DNA from: Rhodocyclales bacterium
GTDB lineage: Bacteria; Pseudomonadota; Gammaproteobacteria; Burkholderiales; Rhodocyclaceae
NCBI GenBank assembly: GCA_016235745.1
Contig: JACRJA010000065.1
Span: forward strand, 104,678 to 168,677
Length of the DNA: 64,000 nucleotides
Direction: 5' to 3'
Shown: piece by piece, positions 1 through 9,614 of the stretch
Numbering within the stretch: the stretch's first letter is position 1
How the letters are laid out: the number at the start of each line of letters is the position of its first letter
The notes under the pieces: generated by a model
What the model was told of the DNA's origin: nothing
Database searches by the model: none
Seen by the model: only the letters and a program-made list of their open reading frames with translations
Program-made: the position numbers and the translations under genes

Positions 1-354
1 TATCCTTACTGCGGCACCGACGATCCGCCCCGGCACATGGTCAATATTCCGGTGCCGTCGGGAACCCGGGGTGATGCCTTCCGTCAAATCGTGTGGGACA
101 TCTGGCTCCCCGCCTTGCGCGAGCACCAGCCGCAGATGCTCTTCATCTCGGCCGGCTTCGATTCGCATTACGAGGACGACATGGGCGGGCTTGGCCTGGT
201 CGAGAACGATTACTTCTGGGTGACGCAGCAACTCGTGGATCTGGCGAAGGAATGCGGCCATCGGCGCATCGTCTCCCTGCTCGAGGGCGGCTACAATCTT
301 TCCTCGCTCGCGCGCTCTGCGGTCGCCCACATCAAGGCCCTCGCGGAAAGCTGA
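1..354 (+). CDS. Histone deacetylase family protein (C-terminal part)
   Basis: The reading frame is open from the first base, so the N-terminus lies outside the window; about 117 residues remain. The visible part matches the C-terminal half of the acetoin-utilisation/HDAC-like zinc amidohydrolases. The segment [11 protein letters not shown] carries the Asp that normally coordinates zinc, and LEGGYNL carries the Tyr that normally stabilises the tetrahedral intermediate. Family members remove acetyl groups from small amines or proteins; the substrate of this one cannot be told. The gene ends 52 nt before dapA on the same strand. A lone TACAAT at 365-370 in that gap could be a -10 element for dapA, but no matching -35 is visible. 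Confidence 0.85.
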   Translation, partial: YPYCGTDDPPRHMVNIPVPSGTRGDAFRQIVWDIWLPALREHQPQMLFISAGFDSHYEDDMGGLGLVENDYFWVTQQLVDLAKECGHRRIVSLLEGGYNLSSLARSAVAHIKALAES

Positions 355-406
355 AGCTCCGACGTACAATACACATCTTACGCAACTTTTTGCAGGAAGC
401 GCACGC

Positions 407-1297
407 ATGAACCGCATCACCGGCTCCCTGGTCGCCATCGTCACCCCCATGCACGAAGACGGCAGTCTCGACTGGGAGCGCTTCAGGGCGCTGATCGACT
501 GGCACATTGCCGAAGGAACCGACGGCATCGTCGTGGTCGGCACCACCGGCGAATCGCCCACCGTCTCGTTCGAGGAACACGTCGAGCTCATCCGCGTGGC
601 CGTGGCGCACGCCGCCGGGCGCATTCCCATCATCGCCGGCACGGGGGCTAATTCCACGCGCGAGGCGATCTACCTCGCCCAGGCGGCCAAAGACGCCGGG
701 GCCACGGCGCACCTCTCGGTCGTGCCCTACTACAACCGCCCGACGCAGGAGGGGCTCTACCGGCATTTCCGCGCCATCGCCGAGGCGGTGGAGTTGCCGA
801 TGATCCTCTACAACGTGCCGGGGCGCACCGTGGCCGATCTGAGCAGCGACACGGTCTTGCGCCTGGCGCAGGTCCCCAACGTCGTCGGCATCAAGGAGGC
901 CACCGGCAACCTCGATCGTGCCTGCGATCTCATCGATCGCGTCCCCGAAGGCTTCCTGCTCTATTCGGGTGACGACATGACGGCCATGGCCTTCATGCTG
1001 CTCGGCGGTCACGGCACGATTTCGGTCACTGCCAATGTCGCCCCGCGGCTGATGCACGAGATGTGCGCCGCAGCGGTGGCGGGCGACGGCGTGCGGGCGC
1101 GCGAGCTCAACCGGCGGCTGGTCGGCCTGCACCGCGATCTTTTTTGCGAGGCCAATCCCATTCCGGTGAAATGGGCGCTTGCGCGCATGGGCCGCATCGC
1201 CGATGGCATCCGCCTGCCGCTCACGCCTTTGTCTTCCCTCTACCACGACCGCGTTCGCGCCGCCCTGGCGCGTGCCGGTATCACGCTCCCGCTTTGA
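407..1297 (+). CDS. dapA: 4-hydroxy-tetrahydrodipicolinate synthase
   Basis: Cytoplasmic enzyme that condenses pyruvate with aspartate semialdehyde, the first committed step of the diaminopimelate/lysine pathway, which feeds peptidoglycan and protein synthesis. The 296-residue protein has the usual family length. Visible signatures are GTTGESPT (about residues 45-52), the Tyr-containing LYNVPGRT segment (Tyr135) and the Schiff-base lysine in GIKEATG (Lys163). An AGGA ribosome-binding sequence precedes the ATG. bamC follows 18 nt later, reproducing the dapA-bamC (formerly dapX/nlpB) linkage of other proteobacteria, so the two are probably co-transcribed. Confidence 0.97.
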   Translation: MNRITGSLVAIVTPMHEDGSLDWERFRALIDWHIAEGTDGIVVVGTTGESPTVSFEEHVELIRVAVAHAAGRIPIIAGTGANSTREAIYLAQAAKDAGATAHLSVVPYYNRPTQEGLYRHFRAIAEAVELPMILYNVPGRTVADLSSDTVLRLAQVPNVVGIKEATGNLDRACDLIDRVPEGFLLYSGDDMTAMAFMLLGGHGTISVTANVAPRLMHEMCAAAVAGDGVRARELNRRLVGLHRDLFCEANPIPVKWALARMGRIADGIRLPLTPLSSLYHDRVRAALARAGITLPL

Positions 1298-1315
1298 TCC
1301 CCTGGAAACGACTGC

Positions 1316-2461
1316 ATGAAGTATTTCCCATCACGCGAACTGGCCGGCTCGCTTGCGGCGCTGGCGGCCGTCGGCGTGCTCTCCGGCTGTAGCAGCAGCA
1401 GCGATCTGCTCCAAGGCAAAAAAATCGATTACCGCAGTGAGCAGAAGGTGGCGCCGCTCGAGGTGCCGCCCGATCTCATCTCTCCGGCCAGGGAAGACCG
1501 CTTCGTCGTGCCGACCACCGCCGGCAAGAGTGAGGCGACGTTTTCGGCCTACGTCGCCGAGCGCAACGCGCCCAAGGATGCTTCCCAGCGCGAGGTGCTG
1601 GTCGAGCCGCAGGCGGGCATGCGCATCGAGCGCGCCGGCACGCAGCGCTGGCTCGTGGTGCAAGGAACGCCCGACGCGATCTGGCCCAAGCTGCGCGATT
1701 TCTGGCTCACCATGGGGTTCTCGCTGGCGGTCGATCGCCCCGACATCGGCGTGCTCGAGACCGATTGGGCGGAGAACCGGGCGAAGATCCCGCAGGATTT
1801 CATCCGCAATACGCTCGGCAAGCTCGTCGACAGCCTCTACTCCACGCCCGAGCGCGACAAGTTCCGCATGCGCATCGAACCGGGCAAGCGCGCTGGTGAA
1901 ATCGAGGTCTACATCTCGCACCGCGGCATGCAGGAGATCTATCCTACCGAGGCCAAAGACCGTACCATCTGGCAGCCGCGTCCGCCCGACCCCGATCTGG
2001 AGGCCGAGATGCTGCGCCGCCTCATGGTCTTCCTCGGCGTGAAGGAAGAGCAGGCGCAGCAGATGCTGGTGCAGGCGCAGCCCAACCTGCGCGCGCGGCT
2101 CGAGACCGACGGCAACGTCGCCCGTCTCGTGGTCGAGGACAACTTCGACCGGGCGTGGCGGCGTACGGGCTTGGCGCTCGACCGCATCGGCTTTACCGTC
2201 GAAGACCGCGATCCGGCCGGCGGCCTCTACGTCGTGCGCTACCTCGATCCGGATGTCGACACCGGCGAGAGCCAGGGGTGGTTCTCGCGCCTCGCGTTCT
2301 GGAAGGGCGGCGACAAGCCGCAGCAGAATTCGCAGTACCGCGTGCGGGTGCGGGGGCAAGGGGATACGACGGTGGTGCAGGTGCTCACGCCCGACAGCCA
2401 GCCGGATACCTCGAAAACGGCCAAGCAGATCCTCGAGCTGCTCTACGAAGAGCTGAAGTAA
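1316..2461 (+). CDS. bamC: Outer membrane protein assembly factor BamC, lipoprotein
   Basis: Lipoprotein subunit of the BAM complex, which inserts beta-barrel proteins into the outer membrane. The protein (381 aa) starts with a lipoprotein signal peptide: a short charged start, a hydrophobic run and the lipobox VLSGC, with the lipidated Cys at residue 25. The mature part shows the NlpB/DapX pattern: a flexible N-terminal stretch, then two globular helix-grip-like domains (about residues 100-240 and 255-380). It is somewhat longer than the 344-residue E. coli protein. It lies directly behind dapA and ends 6 nt before rlmD. Confidence 0.9.
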   Translation: MKYFPSRELAGSLAALAAVGVLSGCSSSSDLLQGKKIDYRSEQKVAPLEVPPDLISPAREDRFVVPTTAGKSEATFSAYVAERNAPKDASQREVLVEPQAGMRIERAGTQRWLVVQGTPDAIWPKLRDFWLTMGFSLAVDRPDIGVLETDWAENRAKIPQDFIRNTLGKLVDSLYSTPERDKFRMRIEPGKRAGEIEVYISHRGMQEIYPTEAKDRTIWQPRPPDPDLEAEMLRRLMVFLGVKEEQAQQMLVQAQPNLRARLETDGNVARLVVEDNFDRAWRRTGLALDRIGFTVEDRDPAGGLYVVRYLDPDVDTGESQGWFSRLAFWKGGDKPQQNSQYRVRVRGQGDTTVVQVLTPDSQPDTSKTAKQILELLYEELK

Positions 2462-2467
2462 GGGCCG

Positions 2468-3775
2468 ATGAACCAGGCGCGCATCGAATCGCTCGATCTC
2501 GAGGGCCGCGGCGTGGCGCACGTCGAGGGCAAGGCCGTCTTCATCGAAGGGGCGCTGCCCGGCGAGCTGGTGGAGTTCACCGTGCTGCGGCGCCGTCCGA
2601 GCTACGAGCTGGGGCGGCTCGTGCGGGTGATTCGTCCTTCCAGCCAGCGCCTTGCGCCGCGCTGCCCGCACTTCGGCGTGTGCGGCGGCTGCGCCCTGCA
2701 GCACTTCGAGCCGGCGGCGCAGGTGGCGGCCAAGCAGCGGGTGCTGGAAGACGCGCTGTGGCACATCGGCCGACTGCGCGCCGAGCGGCTGCTCGCTCCC
2801 ATCCACGGCCCGTACTGGGGCTACCGCAGCCGCGCGCGCATCGGGGTGCGCCTGGTACCGAAGAAAGGCGGCGTGCTCGTGGGGTTTCGTGAGCGCAAGA
2901 GCAGCTACATCGCCGACATGACGCGCTGCGAGATCCTGCCGCCGCAGGTCTCGGCCCTGCTGCCGGCGCTGCGCACGCTCATCGGCGAGCTTTCCTGTCC
3001 CGATCGCATTCCCCAGCTGGAAGTGGCGGTGGGCGACGATGGAACCACCGTGCTCGTCTTCCGTCATCTGGTGCCGCTGCTGCCGACCGACCGGGAGGCG
3101 CTCGCAGCTTTTGGCGAGCGTCACGGGGTGCAGGTGTGGCTACAGCCTGGGGGGCCGGATTCGATCGTCCCGCTCTTCGTCGGCGAGGGGAGGCCGCTCG
3201 CCTACCGGCTGCCGGAATTCGGCCTGACGCTCTTCTTCGCGCCGACCGATTTCACCCAGGTGAACGTGGCCGTGAACCGCTTGCTGGTGCGCCGCGCGAT
3301 CGATCTGCTGGAGCCGCGCGCCGGGGAGCGCATCGCCGATTTCTTCTGCGGGCTGGGCAACTTCAGCCTGCCGATCGCCCGCCGCGGCGCGCAGGTGTTG
3401 GGTATCGAGGGGTCGGAGGCGCTGGTGGCGCGCGCCTTCGAGAATGCGCAAAAAAACGGTCTCGCCGGGCGTTGCCGCTTCGATGCCGCCAACCTCTTCA
3501 CCGTCACGCCCGACAGCCTCGCCGCGCTCGGGACCTTCGACAAGTGGCTGGTCGATCCGCCGCGCGACGGGGCGATCGAGCTCGTCAAGGCGATCGATCC
3601 AGTGCAGGGGCCGCGCCGCATCGTCTATGTCTCGTGCAACCCGGCGACGCTCGCGCGCGACGCGGCGGTGCTGGTGCACGAGAAAGGCTATCGGCTGGAA
3701 GCGGCTGGGGTGGCGAACATGTTTCCGCACACGGCGCACGTGGAATCGATCGCGCGCTTCGAGCGGGCCGGCTGA
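2468..3775 (+). CDS. rlmD: 23S rRNA (uracil(1939)-C(5))-methyltransferase RlmD
   Basis: SAM-dependent enzyme that makes 5-methyluridine at position 1939 of 23S rRNA. The 435-residue protein opens with a TRAM RNA-binding domain (about residues 1-58). The iron-sulphur cluster cysteines follow: Cys66, Cys72 and Cys75 in a [10 protein letters not shown] motif, and Cys154. The C-terminal methyltransferase fold shows a SAM loop ([12 protein letters not shown]), VDPPRDG, and the catalytic Cys390 in YVSCNPATL. The start is 6 nt after bamC. The paralogue TrmA lacks the cysteine cluster, which argues for RlmD. Confidence 0.95.
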   Translation: MNQARIESLDLEGRGVAHVEGKAVFIEGALPGELVEFTVLRRRPSYELGRLVRVIRPSSQRLAPRCPHFGVCGGCALQHFEPAAQVAAKQRVLEDALWHIGRLRAERLLAPIHGPYWGYRSRARIGVRLVPKKGGVLVGFRERKSSYIADMTRCEILPPQVSALLPALRTLIGELSCPDRIPQLEVAVGDDGTTVLVFRHLVPLLPTDREALAAFGERHGVQVWLQPGGPDSIVPLFVGEGRPLAYRLPEFGLTLFFAPTDFTQVNVAVNRLLVRRAIDLLEPRAGERIADFFCGLGNFSLPIARRGAQVLGIEGSEALVARAFENAQKNGLAGRCRFDAANLFTVTPDSLAALGTFDKWLVDPPRDGAIELVKAIDPVQGPRRIVYVSCNPATLARDAAVLVHEKGYRLEAAGVANMFPHTAHVESIARFERAG

Positions 3776-3785
3776 GGGCGGGCGG

Positions 3786-4175
3786 GTGCAGCAGGAGGCG
3801 GCGCGGCGCAAGAACGAGGGGGGATGGCGACATGCTTTCGTCGCCTTCGTCTATTCCTGGCGCGGCTTGCGCGCAGCTTGGTGCCACGAGGTGGCGTTCC
3901 GCCAGGAGGTGCTCGTCTTTTTGCTCGCTCTGCCGGCGGCCTGGTTTTTGGGCCGCACCCCGGCCGAGCGGGCGGTGCTGGTGGCCGTGACCTTGGCGGT
4001 GCTGGTCGTCGAATTGCTCAATTCGGCGATCGAGGCGGTGTGCGATCTGGTGCATCCCGATGCTCATCCCCTCGTGGGGCGGGCCAAGGATCTGGGTAGC
4101 GCCGCGGTCTTGTTGTCGATCTCGTGCGCTGCGCTCGTGTGGGGCGGGGTGCTGTGGATGAGGTTATTCGATTGA
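3786..4175 (+). CDS. dgkA: Diacylglycerol kinase
   Basis: Small inner-membrane kinase that phosphorylates diacylglycerol to phosphatidate, recycling lipid released during envelope synthesis. Starting from the GTG at 3786, 10 nt after rlmD and behind a GAGGG sequence, gives 129 residues, close to the usual 120-125. Three membrane segments are visible, and the family signature VVELLNSAIEAV contains the catalytic Glu76 and metal-binding Asn79. The later GRAKDLGSAAVLL segment is also diagnostic. Longer in-frame extension upstream overlaps rlmD and is not likely used. Confidence 0.92.
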   Translation: MQQEAARRKNEGGWRHAFVAFVYSWRGLRAAWCHEVAFRQEVLVFLLALPAAWFLGRTPAERAVLVAVTLAVLVVELLNSAIEAVCDLVHPDAHPLVGRAKDLGSAAVLLSISCAALVWGGVLWMRLFD

Positions 4176-4267
4176 GGTGCGCCGAGCGCTTGGTGAGCCG
4201 GCGCAGGGGCTGAGCCGTGCCGTCTTGCCGCCTGCCGGAGTGCGGCGGTTCATGGGGGATCTTACCG

Positions 4268-5068
4268 GTGTCAGGAATATCGTGGTGGGAAGCCGTCGTC
4301 TTGGGCATGGTGGAAGGGGCGACCGAATTTTTGCCGATCTCTTCGACGGGACACCTCATCATCGTGCAGGATCTGCTGGGGCATACGGATGAATCGAGCA
4401 AGGTGTTCAACGTGGCCATTCAGCTGGGGGCGATCCTGGCCGTGTGCTGGTATTACCGTGAACGGCTCTTGCGGGTGGCCCAGGGGCTGGGGCACGATCC
4501 GGCGGCGCGGCGTTTCGTCCTCAATTTGTTCGTCGCCTTTTTGCCCGCCGCGCTGATCGGCCTCGTCGCGCACAAGGCGATTAAGACCTACCTCTTCTCG
4601 CCGCTGACGGTGGCGCTTGCTCTGGCGCTGGGGGCGGTGCTCATCTTCGTGGTGGAGCGTTGGCGTCCGGCGCCGCGCATCCAGTCCGTCGACGACATGC
4701 GGCTTGCCGATGCCTTGAAAGTGGGATTGGCGCAGAGTCTGGCGCTGATCCCGGGCACTTCGCGCTCCGGGGCGACGATCATCGGCGGGATGGCGTTTGG
4801 CCTGTCGCGCCAGGCGGCCACCGAATTTTCGTTCTTCCTGGCGATTCCGACCATGTTCGCGGCGGTGCTCTACGATCTGGCGAAGAATTGGTCGGCCTTG
4901 AGCCGTGATGATCTGATGGCGATCGCGCTGGGGTTCGCCGTGGCCTTCGTCTCGGCCTTGGCGGCGGTGCGCTTCCTGCTGGGGTTCGTCGCGCGGCACT
5001 CGTTCGTCGGCTTTGCGTGGTATCGCCTGATCTTGGCGCTCGTGGTCTGGAGTTATTTCTCGGCCTGA
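4268..5068 (+). CDS. uppP: Undecaprenyl-diphosphatase
   Basis: Integral membrane phosphatase that converts undecaprenyl pyrophosphate to the monophosphate, recycling the lipid carrier of peptidoglycan and other envelope polymers; loss of activity causes bacitracin sensitivity. Signatures: Glu16, Glu20 and His29 in the EGATEFLPISSTGH region, and PGTSRSGAT with Arg166. About eight membrane segments follow. The GTG at 4268 was chosen because a GGGGGAT ribosome-binding sequence sits 7 nt upstream and the protein then begins at the family's usual point (266 aa). An in-frame ATG at 4217 would add 17 non-conserved residues. The last 16 bp overlap the convergent glnD gene. Confidence 0.93.
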   Translation: MSGISWWEAVVLGMVEGATEFLPISSTGHLIIVQDLLGHTDESSKVFNVAIQLGAILAVCWYYRERLLRVAQGLGHDPAARRFVLNLFVAFLPAALIGLVAHKAIKTYLFSPLTVALALALGAVLIFVVERWRPAPRIQSVDDMRLADALKVGLAQSLALIPGTSRSGATIIGGMAFGLSRQAATEFSFFLAIPTMFAAVLYDLAKNWSALSRDDLMAIALGFAVAFVSALAAVRFLLGFVARHSFVGFAWYRLILALVVWSYFSA

Positions 5069-7647
5069 GCCAGGTCGAGCGCGCGGGTGAGCTCGGCCAC
5101 CAGGGCGTTGCGCCGCTCGGGTGCTTCGAGCATCCCGCCGCGGATGAGGAAGGTGTCTTCGGCCCGCTCGCCCAAGGTGTCGATACGCGCCATGTCGATG
5201 GCGATGCCATGGCGCGCGAGCGTGCGCACGATCTTGTAGAGCAGTCCCGGCTGGTCGACGGCGGTCACGCTCAGCACGTAGTGCTGGCCGCGCTCGTCTG
5301 GGTGCAGATGGATCTGCGGCGGAAAAGGGAAGTGGCGCACCAGCCGCGGCAGGCGCCGCGCGCCCAGGTCGGGCTCGGGCGGGGGGCCTTCGTGCATCAG
5401 CCGGCGCGGGAGTTCATATTCGAGCAGCGGTAACAGCTCGCGCGCCGGCAGATCGTCCGGGGCGCGCAACACGAAGCTGTCGAGCGCATAGCCGGCGTGC
5501 GTGGTGTGGATCTTCGCTTCCCATACGTCGAGCCCGAGCTGGGCCAGGCCGGCGATGAGCCGCAAGAGGAGCTCGGGCGCATCGCGCGTATAGACCATGA
5601 GCTGGATGCCGCTGCCGTCGCCGTCGGGCAGCCGCCGGGCGCGCACCACCGGTTCGTCCTGCTGGAAGCGCCCGTAGAGGATGCGGGTGTGCCAGGCGAT
5701 CTCTTCGGCAGAGTGGCGCAGGAAGTAGGCGGTATCCAGTGTGCGCCAGAAAGGGGCCTCGGCTTCCGGCCGCAGGCCGTGGAAACGCAGCAGGCGGCGG
5801 GCGTCCTCGAGCCGGACGGAAAGCGGATCGTGCGCGAGCCCTTGGCGGCGCTGACGCAGATGGCGGCGCGTGGCCTCGAACAGATCCTGCAGCAGGCGCT
5901 CTTTCCACGGCGTCCACACTTTCGGGCTGGTGCCGCGGATGTCGGCGTGGGTGAGGAGGTAGAGGGCGATGAGATGCCGCTCGTCGCCCACCAGCGCCGC
6001 GAAGCGCGCCACCACTGCGGGGTCGCTGGGGTCTTCTTTCTGCGCCACGCGCGACATTTCCAGGTGATGACGCACCAGCCAGACGACGAGTTCGGCGTCC
6101 GGCGCGGCGAGCCGGTGTTCGCGGCAGAACCGTTCGGCTTCTTCCGCGCCGATCACGCAGTGATCGCCGCCGCGTCCCTTGCCGATGTCGTGAAAGAGGG
6201 CCGCGAGGTAGAGCAGCCAGGGTTGCCCGAACTCGAACATGAGCGCATTCATCGCTGGGTATTCGTGCGCATGCTCTCCCATGGTGAAGCAGCGCAGGTT
6301 GCGCACGACCATCAGGGTGTGGGTGTCTACGGTGTAGGCGTGGTAGAGGTCGTACTGCATCTGGCAGATGATGCGCCGCCAGGGAGGGATATAGCGCGAG
6401 AGGATGCCGAACTGGTTCATCCGCCGCAGGCCGTGCACGATGCCGCGGCGTTGCTGCAAGAGCTCGAGGAAGAGCGCCTGGTGGCGCGGTTCGAGGTGAT
6501 AGGCCTCGTCGATGAGCTCGCGCTGCGCCCACAGCAGCCGCAGGGTGCGGGCGGTGAGATCGGTGAGCTCGCTGCGCTGTGCCAGCAGCAGGAAGGCTTC
6601 GAGCAGCGCCTCGGGGTGGCGCACGAAAGTGTCCTCGCTTACCACGTCGAGCCGGTCGCCGCGCTGCTGGAAGCGCTCGTTGATGGGAAAGGGCAGGCGC
6701 TGGCGTTCGGGGAAGAGCGCTTCGGCGAACGTGGCCATGAGGATGGCGTTGACCTGCAGCACCTGTTTGGCGGTGAGGTAGTAGCGGCGCATGAAGACTT
6801 CGGCGGGACGGCGGCCCTCGCGGCCAGCGATGCCGAGGCGCTGGGCGAGCTGCTCTTGATGGTCGAAGAGCAGCCGGTCTTCGGCGCGGCGCGCGAGCAG
6901 GTGCAGGTGGATGCGCACGCGGGCAAGGAAGCTCTGGCAGCGCGAGAGCGCCTGCGCTTCGGTGGGAGTGAGCAGCCCTTTGGCGGCGAGTGCCGCCCAG
7001 CCGCCGCGATAGCCGAGCGCCCGGGCGATCCACACGAGCAGCTGCAGGTCGCGCAGCCCGCCGGGGTGTTCCTTGCAGTTGGGCTCGAGCGCGAAGGGCG
7101 AGCCGAGCATGCGGGCGTGGCGCTGCTCTTGTTCCTGGCGCTTGGCCTCATAGAAGGCGCGCGGGTCGAGCCAGGTGCGATAGCGTTCGCGGAATGTACG
7201 ATACAGCGCCTTGGAACCGGCCAACAGCCGCGATTCGAGCAGCGTGGTGGCCACCGTGATGTCCTCGTTGGCGAGCGCGAGCGATTGTTCGAGGGTGCGC
7301 ACGCTCGCTCCCACTTGCAGCCCTACGTCCCACAGCGCGGCGACCAGGGCGCGTACCCGGGCTTCGTCTTCGGCATCCGCTGCCTGGGCAAGCAGGATCA
7401 GGACGTCGATGTCGGAGTGGGGATAGAGCTCGCCGCGGCCGTAGCCGCCCACGGCCAGGAGCGCCGCGCCGTGCGGCAGCGGATGGATTTCCAGCAGGCG
7501 GCGCAGGGTTTCGTCGACCAGGCGGGCGTGGCGCGCCAGGTAGTGTGCCGGGGAGAACGGACCTGCGAGAAAGGCGCGCGCGAGCGCTTCGCGCCCGGCG
7601 GCGAGTTCGTCCTTGAGCGGAGCGAGGTGCTCAGCCGACGAAGCCAT
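5053..7647 (-). CDS. glnD: [Protein-PII] uridylyltransferase/uridylyl-removing enzyme
   Basis: Bifunctional nitrogen sensor that uridylylates PII proteins when glutamine is low and deuridylylates them when it is high. Domain order in the 864-residue protein is complete. The nucleotidyltransferase domain has GGYGRGELYPHSDIDVL (residues 67-83, metal-binding Asp79 and Asp81). An HD phosphohydrolase domain is marked by FHDIGKGRGGDH near residue 485. Two C-terminal glutamine-binding ACT domains occupy about residues 690-864. The start overlaps the end of map by 17 bp, implying translational coupling. The 3' end overlaps the convergent uppP. Confidence 0.96.
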   Translation of the reverse strand: MASSAEHLAPLKDELAAGREALARAFLAGPFSPAHYLARHARLVDETLRRLLEIHPLPHGAALLAVGGYGRGELYPHSDIDVLILLAQAADAEDEARVRALVAALWDVGLQVGASVRTLEQSLALANEDITVATTLLESRLLAGSKALYRTFRERYRTWLDPRAFYEAKRQEQEQRHARMLGSPFALEPNCKEHPGGLRDLQLLVWIARALGYRGGWAALAAKGLLTPTEAQALSRCQSFLARVRIHLHLLARRAEDRLLFDHQEQLAQRLGIAGREGRRPAEVFMRRYYLTAKQVLQVNAILMATFAEALFPERQRLPFPINERFQQRGDRLDVVSEDTFVRHPEALLEAFLLLAQRSELTDLTARTLRLLWAQRELIDEAYHLEPRHQALFLELLQQRRGIVHGLRRMNQFGILSRYIPPWRRIICQMQYDLYHAYTVDTHTLMVVRNLRCFTMGEHAHEYPAMNALMFEFGQPWLLYLAALFHDIGKGRGGDHCVIGAEEAERFCREHRLAAPDAELVVWLVRHHLEMSRVAQKEDPSDPAVVARFAALVGDERHLIALYLLTHADIRGTSPKVWTPWKERLLQDLFEATRRHLRQRRQGLAHDPLSVRLEDARRLLRFHGLRPEAEAPFWRTLDTAYFLRHSAEEIAWHTRILYGRFQQDEPVVRARRLPDGDGSGIQLMVYTRDAPELLLRLIAGLAQLGLDVWEAKIHTTHAGYALDSFVLRAPDDLPARELLPLLEYELPRRLMHEGPPPEPDLGARRLPRLVRHFPFPPQIHLHPDERGQHYVLSVTAVDQPGLLYKIVRTLARHGIAIDMARIDTLGERAEDTFLIRGGMLEAPERRNALVAELTRALDLAQAEK

Positions 7648-8458
7648 GGCCGAAACGCTCGCGCACGATCTCGGGCGGCGACGGGCAGCCGGGCGAGACG
7701 GTGAGTACTTCCACGCCGGTGTCGGTGACCAGCACCGCGTGTTCCCATTGTGCCGAGAGGCTGCGATCCTTGGTGATGACGGTCCAACCGTCGGGCAGCA
7801 CCGAAGTAGCCGCGCGCCCGGCGTTGATCATCGGCTCGATGGTGAAGATCATGCCGGGCTTGAGTTCGATGCCGGTGCCGGCTTTGCCGTAGTGCAGCAC
7901 CTGCGGGTCTTCGTGGAACTTGCGCCCCACGCCGTGGCCGCAGTATTCGCGCACCACGGAGAAGCCGTGGCGTTCGGCATGGCGCTGGATGGCGGCGCCG
8001 ATGTCGCCCAGGCGCGCCCCGGGCCGTACCTGGGCGATGCCCAGCCACATGCATTCGAACGTCACTTCCACCAGGCGCTTGGCGAGGATGCTGGCTTCGC
8101 CGCCGACGAGGAACATGCGGCTGGTGTCGCCATGCCAGCCGTCGTTGATGACGGTGATGTCGATGTTGAGGATGTCGCCTTTCTTCAGTTTCTTCGGCGC
8201 GGGGATGCCGTGGCAGACGACGTGATTGACCGAGGTGCAGATCGACTTGGGGTAGGGCCGGCTGCCGCCGCCGGTGTAGTTGAGCGGCGCAGGGATGGTG
8301 CCCTGGACGTTGACCATGTAGTCGTGACAGAGCCGGTCGAGCTCTTCGGTGGTCACGCCCGGCTGCACGTAGGGGGCGATGTAGTCGAGCACTTCGGCGG
8401 CCAGGCGCGAAGCGACGCGCATTTTTTCCAGGTCTTCGGGATCGGTGTAGATGGCCAT
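7631..8458 (-). CDS. map: Methionine aminopeptidase, type I
   Basis: Removes the initiator methionine from nascent proteins. The protein has 275 residues, slightly longer than E. coli Map (264). The five dinuclear-metal ligands of the family can be placed: Asp100 in NIDITVI, Asp111 in HGDTSR, His in the GHGVGR region, Glu in TIEPMI and Glu in QWEHAV. It lies between prfB (13 nt upstream) and glnD (overlapping), all on the minus strand. A second Met-start frame is not needed because the N-terminus aligns with the family. Confidence 0.96.
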   Translation of the reverse strand: MAIYTDPEDLEKMRVASRLAAEVLDYIAPYVQPGVTTEELDRLCHDYMVNVQGTIPAPLNYTGGGSRPYPKSICTSVNHVVCHGIPAPKKLKKGDILNIDITVINDGWHGDTSRMFLVGGEASILAKRLVEVTFECMWLGIAQVRPGARLGDIGAAIQRHAERHGFSVVREYCGHGVGRKFHEDPQVLHYGKAGTGIELKPGMIFTIEPMINAGRAATSVLPDGWTVITKDRSLSAQWEHAVLVTDTGVEVLTVSPGCPSPPEIVRERFGHGFVG

Positions 8459-8471
8459 CGTTCGCTTCCGG

Positions 8472-9576
8472 TCAGACGCCCTGTTTGAGCGAGGCTTCGA
8501 TGAAGCCGTCGAGATCGCCGTCGAGCACGGCCTGGGTGTTGCCTACCTCGTATCCGGTGCGCAGGTCTTTGATGCGCGACTGGTCGAGCACGTAGGAGCG
8601 GATCTGGTGCCCCCAGCCGATGTCGCTCTTGCTTTCCTCGAGCTTTTGCTGCTCCTCGCGGCGCTTGCGCAGCTCGTGTTCGTAGAGCCGGGCGCGCAGC
8701 ATGGACATGGCCTCGGCTTTGTTCTTGTGCTGCGAGCGGTCGTTCTGGCATTGCACGACGATGCCGGTGGGCAGGTGGGTGATGCGCACGGCCGAATCGG
8801 TGCGGTTGACGTGCTGCCCGCCGGCGCCCGAGGCGCGGTAGGTGTCGATGCGCAGCTCCGCCGGGTTGATCTCAATTTCGATGGAGTCGTCGACTTCAGG
8901 GTAGACGAAGACCGAGGCGAAACTGGTATGACGCCGGGCGTTGGAGTCGAAGGGACTCTTGCGCACCAGGCGGTGGATGCCGGTCTCGGTGCGCAGGTGG
9001 CCGTAGGCGTAGGGGCCGGAGACCTTGATGGTCGCGCCCTTGATGCCGGCCACTTCCCCTTCGGATTCTTCGAGCAGCTCGGTCTGGAAGCCCTTGCGCT
9101 CGCAGTAGCGCAGGTACATGCGCTCGAGCATCGCCGCCCAGTCCTGCGCCTCGGTGCCGCCGGCGCCGGCCTGGATCTCGATGAAGCAGTTGCCCGGATC
9201 CATGGGGTCGGAGAACATCCGGCGCAGCTCGAGTTCGTGCAGCTTGGCTTCGACCGCTTCGACTTCGGGAATGAGCTGCTCGAGCGAGGCGTCGTCGCCC
9301 TCTTCCTTGGCGAGTTCGAAGAGCTCGGCAAGCGCCTGGGCCGAGTCGGCCACTTCTTCGAGCGTCAGGACGACGTCTTCGAGCGCGCGCTTTTCCTTGC
9401 CGAGTTTCTGCGCCTGCTCGGGGTCGTTCCACACCGCGGGATCTTCGAGGGCGCGGTTGACCTCTTCGAGCCGGCTTTTCTTCTCGGCGTAGTCAAAGAT
9501 ACCTCCGTAAGTCGGCGCCGCGCTCGGCCAGGCCGTGGATGCGGGCTTCGAGTTCGTTGATCGTTTGGGCGTCCAT
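8472..9576 (-). CDS. prfB: Peptide chain release factor 2 (programmed +1 frameshift)
   Basis: Releases finished proteins at UGA and UAA codons. Translation begins at the ATG whose first base is 9576, runs 27 codons to an in-frame TGA (9495-9493), and must shift +1 there to continue as a 367-residue protein, close to E. coli RF2 (365). The shifted product shows the RF2 anticodon-like tripeptide SPF (in KSPFDSN) and the peptidyl-transferase motif GGQ (in SGAGGQHVN). The shift site, with an internal Shine-Dalgarno-like stretch, is described separately. The start lies 38 nt from the end of recJ. A frame-blind annotation would begin the protein at the internal ATG 9434 and miss the N-terminal domain. 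Confidence 0.96.
9492..9507 (-). promoter_or_regulatory. prfB programmed +1 frameshift site
   Basis: Read on the minus strand the bases are CGG AGG TAT CTT TGA C. A GGAGG Shine-Dalgarno-like element lies three bases before the CTT slippery codon, which is followed by the in-frame UGA and then C, a poor termination context. This matches the autoregulatory site known from many bacterial prfB genes: low RF2 lets the ribosome slip into the +1 frame. The reading frame on both sides confirms it, because the downstream frame is open from GAC at 9494 through to the stop at 8472. Confidence 0.95.
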
Positions 9577-9614
9577 CGTTGCTCCTAAAAATGGTTGAAG
9601 ATTTTGCTCGGAAA

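Noticed and set aside
5497..7704. Plus-strand frame of about 735 codons opposite glnD
   Set aside because: Antisense to a gene with all expected domains; composition typical of a reverse-strand shadow.
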